Counted from the stretch's first letter, positions 25,399 to 34,698 are shown. The stretch: 58,581 nt of DNA from VBAS01 sp035318985 (GCA_035318985.1 DATHDP010000086.1:1-58581); one strand, 5' to 3'. The notes: generated by a model not told the origin, from the sequence alone. Numbers and translations: made by a program.

Positions 25399-26045
25399 GG
25401 CTTTCTTGCAATTACCAGGAATTGCTTTCCAAATATTTTCCATGCAAAAGGCATGGACAGATAGCTCTTCACAAGAAACCGGCTTACAGGCATGCCACCT
25501 CTGAAAGACAGAGGCAAAAATTTTGGGTGAACATTTTCCAATTCGAAACCCGCGCCGTATATATGTTCGGCTACACCTAATTCTGAAAGTACTACAGTGT
25601 GATCTGCAAAATCAAAATAAGAACGGTAAGCATATTTAAAGTTTGGGCCCATAATGGCTATTCTTCCCCCTGGCCTGATACTGCGATACATCTTTTCTAA
25701 AAACGCAGCCACTTCTTCCTGCGAATTTAAATGTTCGAGAAAATTTGAAACGAATACACCATCAAAATAATTCTGTGGCAGCTGAACTCTAAATATATCG
25801 CCCACTACGATCTTTACACTCGGGGCAACATATTTTTTAATAAAATAATCATTCAGGTCAACGGCCCATTTTTCTTCGCTTTGAATAGCATTGATCAGTT
25901 CACACTTTCCCGCGGCGGGATCGAGAATAACTTTTGGTTTTCCAAGTTTCTTGTACATGAATCCGGCTATTTCTTCCCAGGTAATTCTTTTTTTTGATTG
26001 GTCGATACCACGAAAACGGAATTCATATATTCTATCAAAATTCAT
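25395..26045 (-). CDS. Class I SAM-dependent methyltransferase
   Basis: The 216-residue protein has VILDPAAGKCELINAI as the SAM-binding loop, followed by WAVDLND, VVGDIF and FDGVFVSNFLEHL. The pattern is that of the Methyltransf_11 type. The N-terminus FDRIYEFRFRGI is unlike the other methyltransferases here. It is the last member of the minus-strand block, 157 bases after the preceding gene, so it may have its own promoter. The substrate is unknown; context suggests a glycan or sugar lipid. Confidence 0.75.
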   Translation of the reverse strand: MNFDRIYEFRFRGIDQSKKRITWEEIAGFMYKKLGKPKVILDPAAGKCELINAIQSEEKWAVDLNDYFIKKYVAPSVKIVVGDIFRVQLPQNYFDGVFVSNFLEHLNSQEEVAAFLEKMYRSIRPGGRIAIMGPNFKYAYRSYFDFADHTVVLSELGVAEHIYGAGFELENVHPKFLPLSFRGGMPVSRFLVKSYLSMPFAWKIFGKQFLVIARKP

Positions 26046-26202
26046 AACTACAATTTCAAATTTTAAGTTCTTAATTATCTAATTAGTACAAAATCCCTCC
26101 GCCTTATAGTTTGTAAGCTCTTTAATCGAATAGCAACTGCCTGATACTACATCGGCCAAAGTCAGATCTTTTATCACGGACAGTCTCTTATACGCTATCC
26201 TC

Positions 26203-27183
26203 TTATCTTTTTTTTATCCAGAACGACCCAGGTAAATGATCCGAATGATTTCTTAGAACTGGCAATTTAGTATTTAGGTTATCAGAAAAATGAGTTTTTA
26301 AATAATTTAAAGCTCCTATTATGACAAATTCATCATTACAACTTAAAAATGCCTCCAGTAAATATTGTTCATTCCAAAACAAGACATCATCAACAATATG
26401 TTTTTTTGTGTAGTCTTTGGGAGAAAAAATATCATGTACATGAATAATAACTCCAGAATTCAACGAAGGTAATATCTCCAGAAATTCATACAGCACATCA
26501 CCCTGAGGTCTTATCATATGAGATGAATCTATAAAAAGGATATCATTGTTTTGCAACAATGAAAAAAAGGAAACATCAACATTCTCGACTAGCTTTCTTA
26601 TAACCTGGACGCCTGTTTTTTCTAACCAGGGCATTTCATAAGGTTCTATACAAATTTGTTCGCAATTATATAATGAATTTTCTCTTTTATTGTTTTCTAT
26701 ACCTTCTTTTGCAATAAGTGTCGAATAGCCGCTTCCGATTTCAATTATTCTTCCGGGTTTAAAATGCCGTATCATACAATAAAGATATTCTGCATCTCCA
26801 GGGCCCAGAGATGGATTGCCATAATAAAATTGTAAGGGGTCATCAGTTTTATGATAAGGAATAGTCACTAATTCCTCCTGATAATTAAACTGATGTAATA
26901 GTGCTAATTGTCCATTATCGTTCCATCTAATTCCGGGCAAGTTTCTGTCTTTATTTAAGGGATTTTTTATATGAGTTTCGACAAAAAGTGGCTCATAATA
27001 ATGATTAACTATTGGAAAAACTCCCACTTTTTTAAATATCCATTTGCTAACCTTCATTTTACTGACACCTATTTTCCTGATGCAAAAAAGCAAGACGGAA
27101 GCCATTAAAGTGAATGGAAAAAATAAAATATCTATTATCGGATAGAAGGGAGTCAGCATCTTTCCTAACCAGCTTTTCATCAT
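26203..27183 (-). CDS. Class I SAM-dependent methyltransferase (Methyltransf_24-like) with N-terminal hydrophobic segment
   Basis: The 326-residue protein starts with a hydrophobic stretch (FYPIIDILFFPFTLMASVLL, about residues 13-32) that may anchor it to the membrane. The catalytic part has RIIEIGSGYSTLIA, CIEPYEMPWL and ILFIDSSHM, then IIHVHDIFSP with the histidine/aspartate pair seen in sugar O-methyltransferases of this type. Its neighbours are a zinc-ribbon methyltransferase 60 bases upstream and another methyltransferase downstream. It likely decorates the glycan with O-methyl groups, by inference only. Confidence 0.75.
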   Translation of the reverse strand: MMKSWLGKMLTPFYPIIDILFFPFTLMASVLLFCIRKIGVSKMKVSKWIFKKVGVFPIVNHYYEPLFVETHIKNPLNKDRNLPGIRWNDNGQLALLHQFNYQEELVTIPYHKTDDPLQFYYGNPSLGPGDAEYLYCMIRHFKPGRIIEIGSGYSTLIAKEGIENNKRENSLYNCEQICIEPYEMPWLEKTGVQVIRKLVENVDVSFFSLLQNNDILFIDSSHMIRPQGDVLYEFLEILPSLNSGVIIHVHDIFSPKDYTKKHIVDDVLFWNEQYLLEAFLSCNDEFVIIGALNYLKTHFSDNLNTKLPVLRNHSDHLPGSFWIKKR

Positions 27184-27243
27184 TGAATTTTAAATTTCAA
27201 AATTTCGTTCCAGTAAAAATGTTTGAAAGTCATTATCAGGCTT

Positions 27244-28179
27244 TTATTTTTTTAATATAAAAATTGCCTGATCACCTTTCCCCAATTTATTAGCAACCGT
27301 TGCTTTATGGGAATAGTGTTCTTTATCTGATTTACTCATTGTTTTCTGTTTAGTCAGTGGTATCCCTTTTTGATACATTTCACTTATATAAAATTGATCA
27401 GCAACAGAATCATAAATAATTCCCTCAATTGAAAAACCAGTTTGCCTGCATAAATATGCAATTGAATCGGGAGAATGTATAAAAAAATGTCTTGGTGCAT
27501 CTATTTGGAACCAATTTTCTTTATAAATTTCCCATGCTTCATTTGGAAAAGTAGGAATTCTAAGACAACAATAACCACCAGGATTCAGTTTCTGGTATAT
27601 AAGTTCAAGTGTCTCTTTAGGATTTGAAAGATGCTCAAAAGTATGATGCAGGGTTATAAGATCAAAATCGTTTTCTTCGTATTCATCCAGGTATAATCTA
27701 AAAATATTAACCTTGTTGAATTGTATCGAGTCCTGTTTCAAAAAAGGATCAATACCACGAAGATTAGTAAAACCAAGCGCAGCCAATCGTTTTAAATGAA
27801 ATCCGATCCCCGATCCTATATCAAGTATCTTTGATTTCTTATTAATGCCTTTCAAGTAGGTGATAAATTTAATTTCGTCTCTCGATGGTATAAACTTGGA
27901 TATTAATTTTCCTATGGCGCTTTCATCAAATAATTCGCCACGATCTCTCCATACAGCTATTTGGGTAACAATTCTTTTCTTGAGTGAGTTGTTGGATTTA
28001 TGACTATAATAATCCCCGTTATAATACCTGTCCATGTTTGGAGGCAATGACAATATTTGCAGACAATTACAATTGTTGCATATAAAATAAGTAAATGATT
28101 CATTTAAGCCAAACATCATTTCTTTTACTTCATAGAACTCGCCAATATTTTCATTATTACATATCTTACAGTAAGTCAT
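27244..28179 (-). CDS. Methyltransferase with N-terminal zinc ribbon (Methyltransf_23 type)
   Basis: The 311-residue protein begins with a four-cysteine ribbon, YCKICNN at the very N-terminus and ICNNCNCLQ about 30 residues later. This is typical of methyltransferases acting on nucleotide sugars or glycans. KILDIGSGIGFHL is the SAM-binding loop, IDPF follows, and DLITLHHTFEHLSNP is motif II. It is separated by a single base from the polymerase gene upstream, so the two are translationally close. The substrate is unknown. Confidence 0.82.
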   Translation of the reverse strand: MTYCKICNNENIGEFYEVKEMMFGLNESFTYFICNNCNCLQILSLPPNMDRYYNGDYYSHKSNNSLKKRIVTQIAVWRDRGELFDESAIGKLISKFIPSRDEIKFITYLKGINKKSKILDIGSGIGFHLKRLAALGFTNLRGIDPFLKQDSIQFNKVNIFRLYLDEYEENDFDLITLHHTFEHLSNPKETLELIYQKLNPGGYCCLRIPTFPNEAWEIYKENWFQIDAPRHFFIHSPDSIAYLCRQTGFSIEGIIYDSVADQFYISEMYQKGIPLTKQKTMSKSDKEHYSHKATVANKLGKGDQAIFILKK

Positions 28180-28180
28180 T

Positions 28181-29404
28181 TTAGTTTGTTGAATGTTTTT
28201 TAGTTGTTTTTGGAAGTTGCCTTACATCAAATTGTGGAAATGCGTTTGTGAAAGCAAGTATCCAAATCACATACTCTGCAATGTTGGTTATAAAACTTCC
28301 TGTAAACTGGTATAAAAAAATAAATGAAAAAAGTAATAACCTGTAGTAATTAGTCCAGGTCCTGGTATAGAAAAAAAGTACTATTTCAATAAATATTCGC
28401 AATACAAGACCAACCCATCCAAAGATAGCCCATGTTTCTGCGACGGCATTGGGAATAGTGAAGACATTATAATCCAACGGATATACATAAAAATCTCTAA
28501 TGATTTCGGAGCCAAGTATTTTAATTTGCCCAAGTCCAATACCCCAAACATGGCTTTTTTCAGAAAGCATTTTATCTGCAAGGATAAATGCTTCAAATGT
28601 TCTACCCCTGCCCGATGAATCGTCTCCGGTGAAAATGTTTGCGATCCGTAAAAAAAGTGTATTGTCAGGAAAAAAAACTAGTAATATAACCGCCAGGAAA
28701 ATGAACGCCGATGTACTTAAGAAAATTATATTGATCACTCTTTTTTTCCTAGTAAGTTTTTTAAAATAGAACAAGTACATAACTGAAATTGCGACAAGCA
28801 CTGAACTAATAACTCCCAAGGAAAAACTAAGAAGATAAGGAAGGAACAACATTGGAAGTAACTTCCAAACGCTATGCTTATTTTGCTTCAGTATCACTTG
28901 CAAAAAAAAGAAAAAGAATAGAGGCGTGAATAATGTTGCGTAATACGAAGCTTCATAAGTAAACAGTTTTAACCTGAGAAAATTATTAACTCCTTCTGTC
29001 AAATACTGTTCTATCCATAAAATATTTTTGTATCCAGTAAAATATAAAGGCACGGCTAGTATGCAAAGAATAAAGTTTATAACGAACAGACGCCAATAAA
29101 TATGCTCAATACTTTTACACGTTTTAAAAAAAGTATATGCTGCCTGACAAAATATATATACAACAAGAATATTAAATAATGAAATTATATAACTTGTTTG
29201 GTCAACTCCGTTGCTAAAATGGATTACTGCGAATAGTAAAATTACCCCCAGAAAGGGCAAAAGAATTTCCTGTTTTCTTTTTATAGTAACCCACCAATAA
29301 AAAAAAGGGCTCAAAATAGCAGTATATGTTAATCCAAGAGGTAGGCCCAATGTATTAATAAAGAAATAAATAAAAGCAAATGGAAAATATTTATTCACTT
29401 TCAT
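28181..29404 (-). CDS. O-antigen polymerase-like membrane protein (Wzy family)
   Basis: The 407-residue protein has about eleven membrane segments and one large loop, the usual shape of Wzy. The segment GRGRTFEAFILADKMLSEKS followed by VWGIGLGQIKILG is like the Wzy/WaaL region preceding the big loop, with its Arg and G-x-G-x-G turn. It should join lipid-linked repeat units on the periplasmic side. The start overlaps the end of the upstream GT2 gene by 14 bases, a sign of coupled translation. Wzy proteins are poorly conserved, so the call rests on topology, this motif and the flippase gene nearby. Confidence 0.75.
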   Translation of the reverse strand: MKVNKYFPFAFIYFFINTLGLPLGLTYTAILSPFFYWWVTIKRKQEILLPFLGVILLFAVIHFSNGVDQTSYIISLFNILVVYIFCQAAYTFFKTCKSIEHIYWRLFVINFILCILAVPLYFTGYKNILWIEQYLTEGVNNFLRLKLFTYEASYYATLFTPLFFFFFLQVILKQNKHSVWKLLPMLFLPYLLSFSLGVISSVLVAISVMYLFYFKKLTRKKRVINIIFLSTSAFIFLAVILLVFFPDNTLFLRIANIFTGDDSSGRGRTFEAFILADKMLSEKSHVWGIGLGQIKILGSEIIRDFYVYPLDYNVFTIPNAVAETWAIFGWVGLVLRIFIEIVLFFYTRTWTNYYRLLLFSFIFLYQFTGSFITNIAEYVIWILAFTNAFPQFDVRQLPKTTKKHSTN

Positions 29405-30341
29405 ATCTATCCCTTATTTTAAAAAAAGAAAGTGTCCCCATAAAAAGGCCATTAGCATTATGCCACTTTCCAGTAAGAATTCTCTTCAATAAACGCAAAG
29501 TAACAAAAACCAATGCTATTCGGATTTTCTCTTTTTTGTATTTCTGCAAAAACAATAACCCATTGCGTGTATAATAATAATCGGCAATAAACCCTTTACC
29601 AATTGTAGTACTGATTTTATCATAACATACTGCAGTCAGGCAAACTTGCATTTTATACCCTTTTTGTTTTGCCATGTAGCACCAATCTGTTTCCTCCCAA
29701 AATAAAAAATAGTCTTCGGGAAGCAGCCCAATGTCCTTAAAATGTTTTGTGTGGGAGAATAAAGATCCTCCACAGACATAATCGATACTACAAATTTTCT
29801 TCTCCTCTTTGATCATTGAAACAGTAGCAGTATTAAAATTTATCTTAGCCCCCCCATATAATAAGACGGTATCCGGATTAGTGTAAGATTTAATAACACA
29901 TCCGGTAATTGAATTAAAAGAGTGATTATTCGAAAATTTGACAAGCTCGGTTAAAGTTTCATGACATACGACCATATCGGGGTTCAGCAACCATATATAG
30001 GCATCCTCTTTTAAAAGTCTGTGTAAGACTATATTATTCCCATTTGCAAATCCTGTATTTGCTTCATTTTGGATAAAGATTAAAGGTGTAGAGAAATCAG
30101 TATTACCGTTTATATCCCTGTCATAATAAAACTCATACTTTATGGGTATTTCTAATCTTTTATTTAAAATAATGTTCCCATTGGCCCAATTCATCAAATG
30201 CTCCAATGAATTGTTTTGTGAATCATTGTCCACAACAATTACCACAAAATTTTTATACAGCTGTTGAAACAAAGAACCCAGGCACTCCTGAACATCCTCC
30301 CAATTCTTATAGTTCACGATTAAAATGTACACTTTGGGCAT
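29391..30341 (-). CDS. Glycosyltransferase family 2, rhamnosyltransferase-like
   Basis: The 316-residue protein has KVYILIVNYKNWEDVQECL at the start, VIVVDNDSQN, and AYIWLLNPDMVV as the metal-binding D-x-D-like segment. LFWEETDWCYMAKQKGYKM is the acceptor-side E-x-D-W signature of the WbbL-like branch of GT2. It adds a sugar to the lipid-linked repeat unit in the cytoplasm. It is second in the minus block, 55 bases after the flippase gene, and overlaps the polymerase gene. The sugar cannot be determined. Confidence 0.88.
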   Translation of the reverse strand: MPKVYILIVNYKNWEDVQECLGSLFQQLYKNFVVIVVDNDSQNNSLEHLMNWANGNIILNKRLEIPIKYEFYYDRDINGNTDFSTPLIFIQNEANTGFANGNNIVLHRLLKEDAYIWLLNPDMVVCHETLTELVKFSNNHSFNSITGCVIKSYTNPDTVLLYGGAKINFNTATVSMIKEEKKICSIDYVCGGSLFSHTKHFKDIGLLPEDYFLFWEETDWCYMAKQKGYKMQVCLTAVCYDKISTTIGKGFIADYYYTRNGLLFLQKYKKEKIRIALVFVTLRLLKRILTGKWHNANGLFMGTLSFFKIRDRYESE

Positions 30342-30396
30342 AGCCTAATCTTTTCTGATAATTAATAAAATGTCTTTTCAGAGATAGATTTAACAA

Positions 30397-31668
30397 TTAT
30401 GTTGCTCTTAGCTTGATGTAATCCGTCAGATTGTTTCGATACAACTCTATATTGAGACCAATCGTAATGAATACTTCTGTAATAATAATTGCAATTACAG
30501 TACCTGTGGCTCCCCACACTTTTGCTAAAACAATATTTGCCAAAAGGTTGATGACTGTACCCAAAATTGAAACACGGAAATAACTTTTTTTCTGATTAAG
30601 TGATAAGAGTAACAAATTGGCAGGAATGTTCAAACAAACAATAATCGGAACAATGCTTAAAATGCGAAGCAGAAATCCTGAAAGATCTGACTCTTTGCCA
30701 GCAAATAGTTGTGTAATTGGTGAAGAAAAAATAAAAACAACACTACATCCTACCATGACTAATAAAAGAAAAGGCAGATAAAAAATTTTGAAAAAAACGA
30801 CTGTCTGATTCTTACTTTTTTCTGTAAGCTGACAGATATGAGGATATATTGCCTGTGAAAATACGCTGAGCATTTGTCGAATGGCAAGAAATATTTTTTC
30901 AGCTATGCTATAGTAGCCGACGATCAAATCACCCGCAAAAATTCTAAGAATAAAAACATTGGCAAATAAATAGACATTGGCAGAAAGATTTGAAATCATG
31001 ATCTGCCATCCATCTTTTAGTTGAGACAATATATCAGACCAACGGGGATATAAAAGGCTTAGCTTAAAAACTTTTACTGCTTTGTAAATACTGTAAAATC
31101 CAGCAAGTATACTTCCTAATCCGAAAAAAAAAAGAAAAAGAAAAGAATCCCGCGGGCCTTTAATAAATAGAAAAACTGACACAGCGAAAACAATACGAGC
31201 AAGCAGAACACTATATGTTACAAATTTCATCTTTTCAATACCCTGGAAAAACCAGCTTACAAGCAATGATTGGCCGATAACGTAAGCAAACCCTGCTATA
31301 TACAACAAGAAGTTAGTTTTAAAAAAAGGGATTATACCTACCAAAACTAATAACACTAAAAATAAGAAGGCAGTAATAATGATTTTTGTGCTCAATACAG
31401 TAAAAAAGATTCGTGATATTTTTTCAGTGTTTTGCTCATTTCTGTACAAGGCAACTTCTCTAGTGGCAGTTAAATTAAATCCATAATCAGCAATTGTAGA
31501 AAGATAGATCATAGTAACCTGGGCAACAGATATAATTCCGAACGAATCAATCCCGATCCGACTAATAACATAAGGCATTATAACAAGAGGAATCAAAAAA
31601 TTGGCACCTTGAACAACACTTAATGCAAAAAAATTCGAAAATATTTTGGCCTTGTAATTCTTACTCAT
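30397..31668 (-). CDS. Lipid-linked oligosaccharide flippase (Wzx, MOP superfamily)
   Basis: The 423-residue protein has about twelve membrane segments and the N-terminal layout of the polysaccharide transporter family: FSNFFALSVVQGANFLIPL, then VISRIGIDSFGIISVAQV and TATREVALYR. FAGDLIVGYYSIAEKIFLAI lies in the middle of the protein, again typical of Wzx. It would move the finished repeat unit across the inner membrane. It is the first gene of the minus-strand block 31668-25395 and is divergent from the Wzz-like gene, with 196 bases between them. Confidence 0.9.
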   Translation of the reverse strand: MSKNYKAKIFSNFFALSVVQGANFLIPLVIMPYVISRIGIDSFGIISVAQVTMIYLSTIADYGFNLTATREVALYRNEQNTEKISRIFFTVLSTKIIITAFLFLVLLVLVGIIPFFKTNFLLYIAGFAYVIGQSLLVSWFFQGIEKMKFVTYSVLLARIVFAVSVFLFIKGPRDSFLFLFFFGLGSILAGFYSIYKAVKVFKLSLLYPRWSDILSQLKDGWQIMISNLSANVYLFANVFILRIFAGDLIVGYYSIAEKIFLAIRQMLSVFSQAIYPHICQLTEKSKNQTVVFFKIFYLPFLLLVMVGCSVVFIFSSPITQLFAGKESDLSGFLLRILSIVPIIVCLNIPANLLLLSLNQKKSYFRVSILGTVINLLANIVLAKVWGATGTVIAIIITEVFITIGLNIELYRNNLTDYIKLRAT

Positions 31669-31681
31669 ATCAATAGATGCG

Positions 31682-31689
31682 CAAAGATA
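31682..31689 (-). promoter_or_regulatory. -7 element of the flippase-led block
   Basis: On the minus strand this reads TATCTTTG, an exact TAnnTTTG match. The predicted start point near 31677 would leave a leader of only about ten bases before the ATG at 31668. No matching -33 box is clear. Confidence 0.4.
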
Positions 31690-31864
31690 ATAGTTAAACC
31701 TAAACGGATGTTTGCAATAGCATTTAGCTCTTATAGCAACATCGCCTTAAAAGGCGGCTGAACTACTTTTTGTGTATATTGCGAACGATGTTAAAATCCT
31801 TTAAGCTGTTTTAAACTCCGATAGCGATAAATTAATTCTACAACCTTAAATTTTTTGGTGAAAA

Positions 31865-32713
31865 ATGAAAGATGCCCAAATTAATTCTGAAAGTAGTCCA
31901 GACGAACTTGATTTTATTGTTGTAGTAGAAAGAATTGTCGCATTTATTAATCGCTTTTTTTTTATTCTGATCATTTTTCCGACTTTTGGTATTATCTCTG
32001 CTTTTGTGATTTTTTTATCGACTCCCAAAACGTACACATCCGAACTTGTATTGCATTCTTATATCTTAACTAATCTTGAAAATATTCAAATCATTGAAAA
32101 CTGGAAAGTTCTTTTAAGAAAAAAAGAATACAATACATTAGCCGGCATTTGGAATAGCAATCCCGGTTTGATAAAAAAGGTCAAAAAGATATCCACGGAA
32201 GAGATCCAAAAATTATACGTACAAGATAATCCGCATGGATTTATTGTACAGGTTACTGTAAAGGATACATCCATATTAGATAATCTTCAACAAGGAATAG
32301 TGTATGGTCTTGAAAATACTGAATATGTCAAAGAAAGATTGATCACTAAAAGAGCCAACTTGGTCGAATTGATCGAAAAAGTAAAAGGAGAAATAGCAAA
32401 ACTTGACTCAACAAAACTGACCGTAGAAAACATCTTGAACAACAAGAACAAGAGTTCTTCTTCTCTTTTTGTAGATATAACGAGTATTAATAGCGGAATA
32501 ATCACTTTAAACGAAAAGCTATTAGCATACCAGGAACAATTAAAATTTGCAAACGCAACACAGGTACTTCAAAAGTTTAATAAATTCAGCTACCCGGAAA
32601 GCAGGAATGGACCGTTACTATTATTTGTTGGAGCTATCATTGGTCTTGTAATTGGATATCTTACTTCTTTGGTCATAGCTGTCCGTCAAAAACTAATTGA
32701 AAGAAGAAAATAA
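31865..32713 (+). CDS. Wzz-like chain-length determinant protein
   Basis: The 282-residue protein has the polysaccharide co-polymerase plan. There is a short cytoplasmic N-terminus, a first membrane helix (about 32-52, FFILIIFPTFGIISAFVIFL), a helical periplasmic region (53-250) and a second helix near the C-terminus (LLLFVGAIIGLVIGYLTSLV). Proline and glycine flank the second helix, as in Wzz. No tyrosine kinase domain follows, so it belongs with O-antigen-type rather than Wzc-type systems. It would set the number of repeats joined by the polymerase. Sequence conservation is low, and topology and context carry the call. Confidence 0.75.
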   Translation: MKDAQINSESSPDELDFIVVVERIVAFINRFFFILIIFPTFGIISAFVIFLSTPKTYTSELVLHSYILTNLENIQIIENWKVLLRKKEYNTLAGIWNSNPGLIKKVKKISTEEIQKLYVQDNPHGFIVQVTVKDTSILDNLQQGIVYGLENTEYVKERLITKRANLVELIEKVKGEIAKLDSTKLTVENILNNKNKSSSSLFVDITSINSGIITLNEKLLAYQEQLKFANATQVLQKFNKFSYPESRNGPLLLFVGAIIGLVIGYLTSLVIAVRQKLIERRK

Positions 32714-32761
32714 AAACAGGTCAAGTTGAATTCATCCTTAAACCATTATTAATTGGCCTCA

Positions 32762-34249
32762 ATGGCGAATAATACAAGATCGATTTATAGTGATTATGTA
32801 CTTTTTCCTTGCCTTATTTTATTTGTTATTTCCTTTCCACTCCCCATAGCTTATAATAGCATTTTGACCATTCTTTTTTCGATCGTTTTCCTCGCAGGTA
32901 TAAGGAATTTAAAAAATAATATCAGATTATATTTTTCCAACATTAGTAATATTTTATTGCTTATAATTTTCTTGAGCCTGCTTGTTAGTGTTTTATATTC
33001 TGATGACAAAAAAGCTGCGATGAAAGGTATCTTAGTAGCCTTGCCTTTGCTGTCAATACCCCTCTGTTCTACATTAATAACAAATTTATCATCTCGCCAA
33101 ATTCATACACTTAAAAAAGCATTTGTTTTCTCCTGTTTTATTATATCGGTGATATATTTTATTCAAACAACAATACGAATAGGGTTATGGGATGGTTCAT
33201 ATAAGCTTCAAACAGGCCCTGTAGGTTATCGGTCACCATATCTGGTATATAATCTAACTTATCATCAACTAACCCCAAGTATCCATTCAGTTTTCTTTTC
33301 ACTATATCTCGCTGTAGCAGTCCTTATTATAATATTTGGGTTTGAAAGACAAACACTGATAAAGAAAATACTACAGAGACTATTGGTCTTATATTTTCTT
33401 GTCTATTTAGTATTACTGACATCTGCTTCCATAAATTTTGGTCTTTACAGCTTTTTGGCTGGCAGCATTTTTTCCAGATACTCTTTTAAAAAACTGAGTC
33501 ACTACCTTTTGTTCTTTGGCGTTATTATTATTGGCACGGCAATTACCGATTATTTACTAATAGTGAAATATATCGGTCCGGATATCGGAAACATTGTTTA
33601 TCAATTCGACTCGGCTTCAATAAATCAAAAAATCTTAAACTCATACTTTGTGGTTATATCAGCATCAGCAGTAGCCATAACTATCAAATTAATTATAAAG
33701 AAAAACAATACCCTGATCCTCGCGGGATTAATCCTACTTGCTGCACTTTTTGCCTTATTTTATTTAAAAAAAATTACCGATAACAAGAACAAGGAAAATT
33801 GGAAAGTAAATAACGTTACTGTCAGAGTTAGCTATGGTGCTGAAGCAATTCGTATCATAAAAGCAAATCCCTTTACAGGCGTAGGTATCGGAGATAAAAA
33901 ATATAAATTGATTGAACGAGACACAACACTCGGTGATAAACGTTATGTTGAATTTGGTCTAAATACAAAACCTGACGATGTTTTTAACCCTCATAACCAA
34001 TTTCTCGATTTCTGGATTGCTGCGGGAATCATTCCTGTTATATGTTTACTTCTTTTTTTCATAAATCAATTTTCAAAAGCCGTACGTTATAAAAACATTC
34101 TTTACCTCGGACTTCTCTTTTGTTTTTGTCTGTTTTGTTTTACCGATATGCCAATGATGGTGCAAAGAGGACAAATATTCTTCTTATACTTTATTTGTCT
34201 TTTCGAAATAGAATCTAGAAAGAAGATGACTCCGCCGTCACTGTCGTGA
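32762..34249 (+). CDS. O-antigen ligase family membrane protein (WaaL-like)
   Basis: I choose the ATG at 32762 (495 residues) over the TTG three codons earlier. About twelve membrane segments surround a periplasmic loop. VSYGAEAIRIIKANPFTGVG is the conserved loop arginine/helix region, and DVFNPHNQFLDFWIAAG carries the P-H-N motif of the WaaL/Wzy_C family. It should transfer the finished chain from the lipid carrier to lipid A-core or another acceptor. It lies 48 bases after the Wzz-like gene and closes the polysaccharide locus. It could instead be a second polymerase. Confidence 0.78.
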   Translation: MANNTRSIYSDYVLFPCLILFVISFPLPIAYNSILTILFSIVFLAGIRNLKNNIRLYFSNISNILLLIIFLSLLVSVLYSDDKKAAMKGILVALPLLSIPLCSTLITNLSSRQIHTLKKAFVFSCFIISVIYFIQTTIRIGLWDGSYKLQTGPVGYRSPYLVYNLTYHQLTPSIHSVFFSLYLAVAVLIIIFGFERQTLIKKILQRLLVLYFLVYLVLLTSASINFGLYSFLAGSIFSRYSFKKLSHYLLFFGVIIIGTAITDYLLIVKYIGPDIGNIVYQFDSASINQKILNSYFVVISASAVAITIKLIIKKNNTLILAGLILLAALFALFYLKKITDNKNKENWKVNNVTVRVSYGAEAIRIIKANPFTGVGIGDKKYKLIERDTTLGDKRYVEFGLNTKPDDVFNPHNQFLDFWIAAGIIPVICLLLFFINQFSKAVRYKNILYLGLLFCFCLFCFTDMPMMVQRGQIFFLYFICLFEIESRKKMTPPSLS

Positions 34250-34297
34250 GAAAAATTCGATTCATAATATAGAATGATTTATTTCATTTGTAAAATA

Positions 34298-34322
34298 TAA
34301 AAGCCACAAGATCATTGTGGCT
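34298..34322 (-). terminator. Intrinsic terminator after tRNA-Ser
   Basis: On the minus strand AGCCACA and TGTGGCT pair around a short loop, followed by a T-rich tail (the A-run just before 34302 on the plus strand). It lies six bases beyond the tRNA-Ser end and would end a tRNA-Pro/tRNA-Ser transcript. Confidence 0.7.
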
Positions 34323-34327
34323 CTATG

Positions 34328-34418
34328 CGGTGAGGGAGGGATTCGAACCCTCGGTACATCTTTAAGGACGTACGACGGTTTAGCAAACCGTTGATTTCAG
34401 CCACTCATCCACCTCACC
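34328..34418 (-). tRNA. tRNA-Ser (anticodon GCT)
   Basis: On the minus strand the acceptor stem GGTGAGG pairs with CCTCACC, and discriminator G follows. The anticodon arm is ACGGT-TTGCTAA-ACCGT, giving GCT (reads AGC/AGU). A long variable arm (CGTACGTCC ... GATGTACC) and the T arm GAGGG-TTCGAAT-CCCTC are present, as expected for a class II serine tRNA. The 3' CCA is not encoded. Confidence 0.97.
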
Positions 34419-34488
34419 TTGAGAAAATGACTGAATTGATACTCTTAGTTAAGAACGCCCCGATTAAAATCGAGGCGATCCTTTTAGG

Positions 34489-34562
34489 TCGGGAAGACAG
34501 GATTCGAACCTGCGACCCCCTGGTCCCAAACCAGGTGCGCTACCGGCCTGCGCTACTTCCCG
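34489..34562 (-). tRNA. tRNA-Pro (anticodon TGG)
   Basis: On the minus strand the acceptor stem CGGGAAG pairs with CTTCCCG, with discriminator A. The anticodon arm CCTGG-TTTGGGA-CCAGG gives TGG. D arm and T arm (CAGG-TTCGAAT-CCTG region) are normal. CCA is not encoded. It lies 70 bases upstream of tRNA-Ser on the same strand. Confidence 0.97.
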
Positions 34563-34584
34563 ATTCCCCTTTTTAAAGGGGTGG

Positions 34585-34592
34585 CAAAAATA
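34585..34592 (-). promoter_or_regulatory. -7 element of the tRNA-Pro/tRNA-Ser transcript
   Basis: On the minus strand this reads TATTTTTG. Seventeen bases further upstream is TTTC, close to the -33 consensus, inside the small palindrome CCTTTCCGAAAGG (34603-34615). The predicted start near 34580 precedes the tRNA-Pro gene by about 18 bases. Confidence 0.5.
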
Positions 34593-34637
34593 AAGATTAA
34601 TTCCTTTCCGAAAGGCTTTATTCTTGTTTTTATAGAA

Positions 34638-34667
34638 TAAAAAATCCCCAACTTTTCAGTTGAGGAC
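34638..34667 (-). terminator. Intrinsic terminator of dnaA
   Basis: On the minus strand TCCTCAAC pairs with GTTGGGGA (one G-U pair) around a short loop and is followed by TTTTTTATT. It lies about 32 bases after the dnaA stop at 34699. Confidence 0.75.
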
Positions 34668-34698
34668 TCTTTTAAATCATTTTTAAATCCAAAGTCGA

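Noticed and set aside
34328..34418. Integration site for a mobile island at tRNA-Ser
   Set aside because: No copy of the tRNA 3' end was seen near the other end of the polysaccharide locus, and there is no integrase in the window.
34391..34576. Open frame across the two tRNA genes
   Set aside because: It is antisense to complete tRNA-Ser and tRNA-Pro genes and has no independent support.
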